Of a stretch of DNA of 64,000 bases, positions 57,845 through 64,000 are shown one piece after another. Position 1 is the stretch's first letter. The number at the start of each line of letters is the position of its first letter. Position numbers and translations under genes: made by a program. The notes below the pieces were generated by a model that worked only from the letters and a program-made list of their open reading frames with translations, was not told where the DNA came from and ran no database searches. The stretch lies in contig OX365962.1 of NCBI GenBank assembly GCA_947247005.1, positions 6,359,201 through 6,423,200 on the forward strand, read 5' to 3'. Source of the DNA: Spisula solida (Eukaryota; Mollusca; Bivalvia; Venerida; Mactridae).

Positions 57845-58338
57845 CAGTGTAACAATACCACAATAAACTATGAAACTGTATCACGTGACTTTTACATCAC
57901 GTAAGGCTACACATCCAAGACGAAATTGGTCAACAATGGGAAAAAATAGCCGAAGGTATTTTATTTCTGTACCGATTTCTATGAAACATACATCTACTTC
58001 AGTGTAAGGGAAAAATGTAAGTTTCAACGAAATGTAGGAAAAAGACAACTTGAAACTGTAGTCCGACACTCGGTATGTTCACAGGGTGTTGGAAAAACTG
58101 CCAATCTGCTGAAAAAGATCCTATGAATGTTATCCTCATGGGTCTATGACAGTCTGGATTTTGAAAAAAATCTATCAAACATGTATTTCGTGGAAATCAG
58201 ATAATGTGTCCCTTAGACTGGCGAATATTTAATAGAAATCGATGAAGAAATAATAAACTTACGGCTATTTTTGGTTTCGATGCGTAGTAAAATACGTCTT
58301 GGATTTGTAGCCTAGAGTCACGTGGTATTGCTACACTG
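57845..58338. mobile_element. MITE M5, long copy
   Basis: CAGTGTAACAATACCAC at the left and GTGGTATTGCTACACTG at the right. Inner inverted parts include TCACGTGACTTT and CCAAGACG / CGTCTTGG. It is about twice the length of the copy at 35918. No clear target duplication. Confidence 0.75.
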
Positions 58339-59491
58339 TCTTAGCACGTTCAAAATGAGCAAAACGTTATAAAATAATATTTAAAATGTTGACAGTTTCT
58401 GGAACTACTTGAATGCGGATTCACATAGCAGCCTAAAGGCGGTTCTGGTTGTATTCAGAAATGGGCAATGGAAGTAATGTGAGGCTTAACGCCTCCCAAA
58501 AACAAACAAACGAATGTTAAACATTATTAATATAATACAGTGGTATAACACAGATAATTTGACATGCTCCTCAACTTTAAGCATTCATATATTACACGGA
58601 TCTTGCGTTGAACATATAACTTTCCGCGAGCAAATCGTGCAATAGCGGTCCTTTTAGATTTGTGTTGGTATTACACATCGATCGTCTTCATGATACTTTC
58701 CGCTTATGAAAACACACAACCGGGATTATAATTGTAGACAATAATATCAGCTGTTAAGTTATGCTATTAGAAGATCGAGCGTCGTGTCAAATTCTCCGAA
58801 CTTTACTTGCAAGGTGAACATAATTTATAACTATTTGGACCGTACCAGTATACGTATCATATACCGAAACACAGCAATTATTTATGTTATGGTTTTATAT
58901 ACCCACTGCCCGTAAAATTTGACATTTCTTTATTATTTATAAAAAAACACGGACCGCATATGTGTGCGATGTGTCGTATAATAAACATACCTACGATGTT
59001 ACTTTAACTTCTATTATCGTCTATCAGCAGCGGATATATCATAAAGTGTAGGTGCGTTTCATAAACTCTTAGCTGCAAAATCTTAGCGTTTAATGTTGTT
59101 CCCTTATTTGAAATGGCCCTTTAACCACGTGGTGCTGGCAGATTGCATTTACTATACGCTCGTATACCAAACATCCTAGTAATTATAGTTTTAACTCTCG
59201 ACACCTCATTATCAATGGTACCTATCACCATCACGATATGCAATAATAAACGCGAAGTTAACGGTTTAGATGTTGATTTCCAAGCAAGGGGAACACAGAT
59301 ACCCAGTTTATTACATTAAATTTTATGGATTGATGCGGGCAGGGTACAACCTTTCTTCGCCTTATTTTAGCGGACGCTCTTCCACTAGGCTGTAAAGGTG
59401 CGCTAGAGGAGGTGTGGTTACAAATATATAGAGGTGCACTACAGACTAGCGTGATAGCATGGTTGCATTTAAGTATTTTCCTTCAGCATAG
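58339..59491. other. No supported feature
   Basis: A stretch around 58530-58800 has weak similarity to the 62022-62120 hairpin (ATAATTTGACATG...CTCAAC...TTAAGCAT). Nothing else was recognised. Confidence 0.45.
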
Positions 59492-59701
59492 GTCCCAATG
59501 AGGAATCCCACATCAGAGATGTTCTCCCGATTTCTTCCGATACTACCCGATTCATCACAATTCCTTCCGATATCACAAACTGTCTCATGACTTTCCGAAG
59601 CTTAGCCTAGGCCACGAGGAACCTAGCTGTTCCCGATTTCCTGATAGCTCATTAATTTCCATCGGAAGCCCATCGCCGAGGCAGAGACTGCTGAGTGGGA
59701 C
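59492..59701. mobile_element. MITE family M1, copy 2
   Basis: GTCCCAATGAGGAATCCCAC at the left, CTGAGTGGGAC at the right. It shares the interior with 7419-7604 (GCCACGAGGAACCT, CATCGCCGAGGC). Confidence 0.8.
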
Positions 59702-59708
59702 CTAGTAT

Positions 59709-59945
59709 ATTCTTTATTTAGTGAAAAGAGGACCGGCCCCTAAATGGACCTAGGTTCTTGAACTAAGCGGCGCCCGTGACTAGCTCTGAAGACCCTGTTA
59801 GGCTGGAAATTTTATCTGGGGCGGTACATCTTTCAAACGGTAACGCAGGTGTCATAAGGTGGGCCCAGTGAGGACGGAAAACTCGCTAAGTGCAAATGGG
59901 TCGAATGCCCACTTGATTTTGATTTTCAGTTTTGATAAATAGTTC
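59709..59945 (+). pseudogene. 28S rRNA fragment, diverged
   Basis: TTCTTTATTTAGTGAA, GGGGCGGTACATC, CAAACGGTAACGCAGGTGTC, TAAGG and CTTGATTTTGATTTTCAGT appear in the order and spacing of a conserved part of eukaryotic large-subunit rRNA (domain V region). Many substitutions and the short length show it is not functional. No adjacent rDNA is present. It starts about 7 bases after the M1 MITE. Confidence 0.85.
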
Positions 59946-60291
59946 CCAAGGAACTTGTAAGGTCAAAATTAAACGATGGAAATTGCTTCGGAAAACATTA
60001 GAAGTTGTAGTATAATATAGCACGGAGATTTTGACGTGATCCACGACCTAATATTAGCATAATTCAACAGCTGATATATTGTCTCTATTTATAACCACGG
60101 TTGTATGTTTTAATAAGTTAGGAATAGGAATACGTACATGTAATTACCGCTGCACTATTTTCTTCCTCAGAACCTCAGAAGTTATTTGCGGTAGGTGTGT
60201 TTTAACGGTTATTCATGCACACTTTGGTTTTCTCACTGTGTATATATATGTGATTCTGGTGGTTGTGTTAGAAACTCAATACATATTACAA

Positions 60292-60553
60292 TTTATCACA
60301 TAACCCGCGGTCCAGGAGTGCCGTAAAGCCGTGCCGTAAATATCGTTCGGCACTCCAAGACCGTGCAATAAATATTTAAATTAGTCTGACGTGACGTAAG
60401 CCAATCCATGCCTTGATCGGCCCATGACGTCAGGATAATAACAACGTCGCCAAGACGTCGCGCTCTTTGTACCGCTTAATTTTGTCTGAAACCTATGCAG
60501 CGTACATCATCATTTTGAATGATAACGAGCGTTCTCTAAGGTTATGTGATAAA
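60292..60553. mobile_element. Unit X, left
   Basis: A 262-bp TIR unit: TTTATCACATAACC at the left and GGTTATGTGATAAA at the right. The interior includes GGTCCAGGAGTGCCGTAAAG and TGACGTGACGTAAGCCAATC. Confidence 0.8.
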
Positions 60554-60568
60554 TAGAATCATACATTC

Positions 60569-60686
60569 GTACTCATTACATACGAGTTTTATTAAACTCG
60601 TCGACAAAAAGAATATGACACTCGGCAAAGCCTCGTGTCATATCATTTTGTCCACTCGTTTAATAAAATTCGTACGTAATGAGCAC
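60569..60686. repeat. Unit Y, left: long hairpin
   Basis: ACGAGTTTTATTAAACTCGT then GACAAAA, an ATATGACACTCGGC centre, and the inverted partner through GTTTAATAAAATTCGTACG. It is almost fully self-complementary. Confidence 0.85.
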
Positions 60687-61299
60687 TCATGCAAGCTCCT
60701 CTATGTAGTACTCACTATGCACTTATCAATGTTTTTCCTCAGAGGGTGGGGGGCGACGGGGATGCACTAGGAATTATTCATAAAGACTTTCCCGGGAATT
60801 TGATAAACCCAGTCGCCACATGTAGCGAGAATTTAGACTTGGTCCGTATTTTATGGACCGGGGACGGGAACTATAGAACAATCACACCCAAGGAATTAAA
60901 CAGGACTGTCTGCACATACGAGAAAAAATTGTCTAATTCCCCTATATGTTTTATTACCCCTATACATCTCCCCTCTGGTAACATTGCCAAGTGCACTATT
61001 ATTCGGCACAAAATACAAAATGTAACAATAATATTGTCATGCAACTAAGTATGTACTCCAATAGGCATGTAAATCAATTTCAACGTTTTAATTTTTCAAA
61101 TAAATGTAAATTAAGTGTTGTCATTGTTTTCACATTTTGTACGTCTGTCAATGTTTCCTTGTTGGGTTCAATGAACGACTGTCGCAATATGATCGCTAAA
61201 CTAATACGTCAAATTTGATTTCATGTAAATACTAAATGATTATACTATTCAAATTCAAGCGCGTAGCTAGCCTAGCTATATTCTATCATGTTAGAATAT

Positions 61300-61533
61300 G
61301 GGATGGTATTTACAAAACATGTTAAGGGAAAACCTAAATATTTTGACTTAAGTAAAACCTGAGCTGCACATATTTCCCTAGAATCGAGGAACAACCTATG
61401 TTTCCTTTGTGATTATTGTAGCTCTATACATAATTCTCTAGAATGAGCTGATAATTAAGCTTATACACTTTATGACATATTAAGATTTTAATAAATCTAT
61501 AAGTTTTCACTTTAGATGCTTTGTGAAAACTAG
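61300..61533. mobile_element. MITE M7, degenerate copy
   Basis: GGTATTTACAAAACATGTTA, then AAATATTTTGACTTAAGT, at the left and AGATGCTTTGTGAAAAC at the right resemble the ends of the neighbouring copy at 61534. Confidence 0.6.
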
Positions 61534-61802
61534 ACCAGGGCTGGTATTCACAAAGCTTCTTAGTAGAAAACTTAGATTTTTCTTAAAACCACGAAAATTT
61601 CTAAAGTATGTCAGCCTAAAATGACAATCAAGATTATTGATGTTTTGTATAGGTTTAAATCATTATGTAAAGAGCTACTATAATCACTAAGAAAACATGG
61701 GTAAATCTTCAATTTGTGTACGATATATGCAATACTAATTTTTAACTTAAGTCAAAATATTTAAGTTTTCAACTAAGATGCTTTGTGAATACCAGCCCTG
61801 GT
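61534..61802. mobile_element. MITE M7
   Basis: ACCAGGGCTGGTATTCACAA at the left, inverted at the right with TTGTGAATACCAGCCCTGGT. TIRs extend about 50 bp with mismatches (GCTTCTTAG / CTAAGATGC, then AAAACTTA). Confidence 0.85.
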
Positions 61803-62021
61803 TATTGTTTTAGAAAAACGAGAAAACTTTAAACGAAAGTTCGGAATGCCTATTACGTTGAACGGGGCTTTAATACCGTTGCTGATGAGCAAAAACTGTC
61901 TGTTCTGTATGTTGTTTTATTATAATGCGTTTTATAAATTTTTATGTTGTTTACACAAAACCTGTTTTGCGTATAAAATTAAAAGCGACACAAAAAGACG
62001 CACAATACATTCATTATCGTT

Positions 62022-62120
62022 ATAGTACGGATAACTTAACACGATCCTGACCTTTATGCATGAATATAGTGCATACTACTAATGGAAGGTCGAGGATCAT
62101 GTTAAATTCTTCGTACTAAA
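62022..62120. repeat. Imperfect hairpin
   Basis: TAGTACGGATAACTTAACAC then GATCCTGACCTT pairs with AAGGTCGAGGATCATGTTAA then ATTCTTCGTACTA. Confidence 0.75.
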
Positions 62121-62151
62121 CGAAAAAAATGTAATAGAGGATCTTGCATGA

Positions 62152-62269
62152 GTGCTCATTACATACGAGTTTTATTAAACGAGTGGACAAAACAATATGA
62201 CACGAGGCTTTGCCGAGTGTCATATTGTTTTGTCGACGAGTTTAATAAAACTCGTATGTAATGAGCACG
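62152..62269. repeat. Unit Y, right: long hairpin
   Basis: GTGCTCATTACATACGAGTT ... ATATGACACGAGGC ... and the inverted AACTCGTATGTAATGAGCAC. The arms are cleaner than in the left copy. Confidence 0.9.
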
Positions 62270-62283
62270 AATGTTAGATTCTA

Positions 62284-62545
62284 TTTATCACATAACCTAC
62301 GAAAACGCTCAATATTGTTTAGAAGGATGATGTGCGCTGCATATGTTTCAGCCAAAATTTAGCGGTACAATGAGCGCGACGTCATGGTGACGTTGATAAT
62401 ATCCTGACGTCAGTGACGGATCAATGCATGGATTGGCTAACGTCACGTCAAGCTAATTTAAATATTTATTGCACGGTCTGGGAGTGCCGAACGATATTTA
62501 CGTCACGGCTTTACGGCACTCCTGGACCGCAGGTTATGTGATAAA
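62284..62545. mobile_element. Unit X, right
   Basis: A 262-bp inverted copy of 60292-60553, same length and same TTTATCACATAACC ends. Confidence 0.8.
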
Positions 62546-62811
62546 AGTCATTATTACTCGAGTGACTGTAGATAATTGTGGATTAGACGAAATCAGTTTT
62601 ATTTGATCTATGGTGTACATGATGTATTATTAAGGTGGAACAACACTATAAAACATTTTTTCAAGAACCTATACAGGTTTCATAGTAAATTTTAATCCCA
62701 ATTCAACGTCGCGTCGTATATCTCCGTGTGTATTCTCGTGTCGTTACTATGACGTCGTGAAGTTACCATTGGAAACGCCTTTTATCTTTTTTTCACATAG
62801 TGTTGTTTCAG

Positions 62812-63177
62812 CTTAAAGATGTACTATGCCCCATCTGAACCTTTTTCTTTTTTAAATTTATTTTATCTTTTTTGTGATCAAATTGACTAAAATATCCGTA
62901 TTTAGAACCATTGCGGTGAAAATGCAGCTGAAAATATTTCTTTATTTCCCATTATTTCTTGACGAATCAGCAATAAATTAAAAAAACTTCCAGTTTTTTT
63001 TAACAAATGCAGTATTTTGCTAGTTTTTTAACGTAATAATACGACATAGTGAAACATTTTCAGCTGCATTTCCATCACAATGTTTCTAAATACGGATGTT
63101 TTAGCCAACGTGGTCACAAAAAAGATTAAATAATTTTAAAAAAGAAAAGGTCCAGATGCGTATGATATATCTTTAAG
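62812..63177. mobile_element. MITE M8 with about 150-bp TIRs
   Basis: CTTAAAGATGTACTATGCCC at the left pairs with the right end's ATGATATATCTTTAAG. Complementarity continues through TTTTTTGTGATCA / GGTCACAAAAAA, ATCCGTATTTAGAA / TTCTAAATACGGAT and AATGCAGCTGAAAAT. The centre is short. A partial copy is in gene B at 33470. Confidence 0.88.
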
Positions 63178-63376
63178 GGTTGAAATTATCAACTGAAACA
63201 CTTGTTGCATGGATGTTTTTGCTCCTGAAAATCTGCCTTTTATATGTTAATATGTCCGTTAAAATGACACCCGTTTGAGGAGTTTTAAATGTAGTTCAAA
63301 GAAGGGAGTCGCTCAATTGATGTGTTGTTTCGTGAAATAATAATGCTCACTTATTCATGACTTAAGATAGGTGATT

Positions 63377-63590
63377 AAAATGCTCGATAGCGTAGTGATA
63401 GAGTGTCCGCTTCGAGTGTGGGATGTCCCGGGTTCAACTCGTGGCCTCGTAATGACCAAAGACGAAATTAAGAAATGATACAAATGTTCCCATTGCCTTG
63501 AGGTTCCGCATAAGAGGAAAGACGAGTTCATTTCTCTCATACCGCGATTGTGGCGATTAGTGCCATCAATAATGATGTGTCGTAAGTGAT
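63377..63590 (+). mobile_element. tRNA-derived SINE-like element
   Basis: The head is GCTCGATAGCGTAGTGATAG with A-box character, then B box CGGGTTCAACTCGTGG, at tRNA spacing. A non-tRNA body follows to about 63590. Its orientation is +. Confidence 0.6.
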
Positions 63591-64000
63591 TAATATAAAT
63601 TGTAAGATTTTGTTTCACAATTTACATAAATAAACCTAGTATTAAGCTAGGTATAAATCGATTATTCAGGTCGGTCACTTGTTTACATAAACATAACAAT
63701 TTCTTTTATAAATGCCTTATTTTAATGGATAGTTTGGGTGTGTGTATGTACCTTAGTGAATAAGGTATTGTTTTTCACCAATTGCAATTTTCTCCAATTG
63801 AAATGTTTAAAACAATTTATAAAAATGTTATGATATTGCAATGTTTGACAGTCACCAACAAAAGGACTATTATAAACCGATATGATTTGTAATTCATATG
63901 CAATTTAATTCAATGATAGAACCGAAACATGTCGACTGAGGTGAAATAGAATATCATGACAAATATACCTATTTTACGCCCTACATCGTTTAGATCCCGT
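63591..64000. other. No supported feature
   Basis: AT-rich end of the window. Nothing recognised beyond a short imperfect inverted pair, AATAAACCTAGT / ATTAAGCTAGGT, near 63630. Confidence 0.45.

Larger units (their letters stand above)
60292..62545. mobile_element. Composite with 405-bp inverted arms
   Basis: The left arm 60292-60696 and right arm 62141-62545 are inverted copies. Each arm comprises a 262-bp unit X with ends TTTATCACATAACC and an adjacent self-complementary unit Y of about 118 bp. The 1.44-kb spacer has other MITEs and an ORF without recognisable motifs (60689-61048). It may be a foldback element or an inverted duplication of two nested MITEs. Confidence 0.85.

Noticed and set aside
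60689..61048. 119-codon ORF in the inverted composite
   Set aside because: It starts within unit Y and shows no known motif; not convincing as a transposase.

Overview
The window looks like AT-rich nuclear DNA of a lophotrochozoan animal, most likely a bivalve mollusc. That is an inference from split genes with GT/AG introns, fibrinogen-related (FReD) lectin-type exons, LINE and Penelope retroelements, and very many short inverted-repeat transposons, some in sequence styles familiar from bivalve genomes. No prokaryotic or organellar features were seen.

The host content is a head-to-tail family of FReD genes on the + strand. Gene A is present only as its last two coding exons (455-616, 1254-1507). 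Gene B can be followed from a TATA box (19671) and start codon (19735) to its last exon (38952-39203). It encodes a signal peptide, a cysteine-rich three-finger/Ly6-like region, a ShKT domain, three thrombospondin type 1 (TSP1) repeats and a fibrinogen C-terminal domain; one small exon between 25647 and 26815 is unresolved. Its last exon carries a 2-base deletion that removes the FReD C-terminus. Gene C is a last-exon relic (43480-43737), and an even shorter relic lies at 14690-14770. All visible splice junctions agree in phase between paralogues. The non-coding flanks of A and B also align, which gives natural empty sites for several insertions.

Region by region: 1-1617, end of gene A. 1618-7300, a decayed minus-strand LINE. 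7419-7604, a MITE. 7646-13714, a roughly 6.1-kb element with terminal inverted repeats (TIRs), built from short palindromes and holding a 3.9-kb array of a 71-bp satellite; the gene B flank lacks it. 13715-19670, flank, relic exon, a 44-bp minisatellite and tRNA-like sequences. 19671-39252, gene B, whose introns hold a 998-bp TA-flanked TIR element, MITEs, tRNA-derived sequences, a dead Penelope element with a GIY-YIG domain, a second LINE and hammerhead-like traces. 39683-43182, a 3.5-kb TIR element with an exon-like cysteine-rich ORF. 43297-43784, gene C relic. 44263-48600, MITEs and tandem repeats. 48617-52830, a third LINE of a different clade with a PHD-finger ORF1. 53757-54070, a hAT-like MITE with an 8-bp target duplication. 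54190-55780, a degenerate satellite of about 150 bp. 59709-59945, a diverged 28S rRNA fragment abutting a MITE. 60292-62545, a composite with 405-bp inverted arms. 62812-63177, a long-TIR MITE. 63377-63590, a tRNA-derived SINE.

The most unusual items are the palindromic-satellite TIR element, the ShKT-TSP1-FReD gene, and an exact in-frame 27-bp duplication spanning one of its splice acceptors. All family assignments were made by eye; no database search was run.
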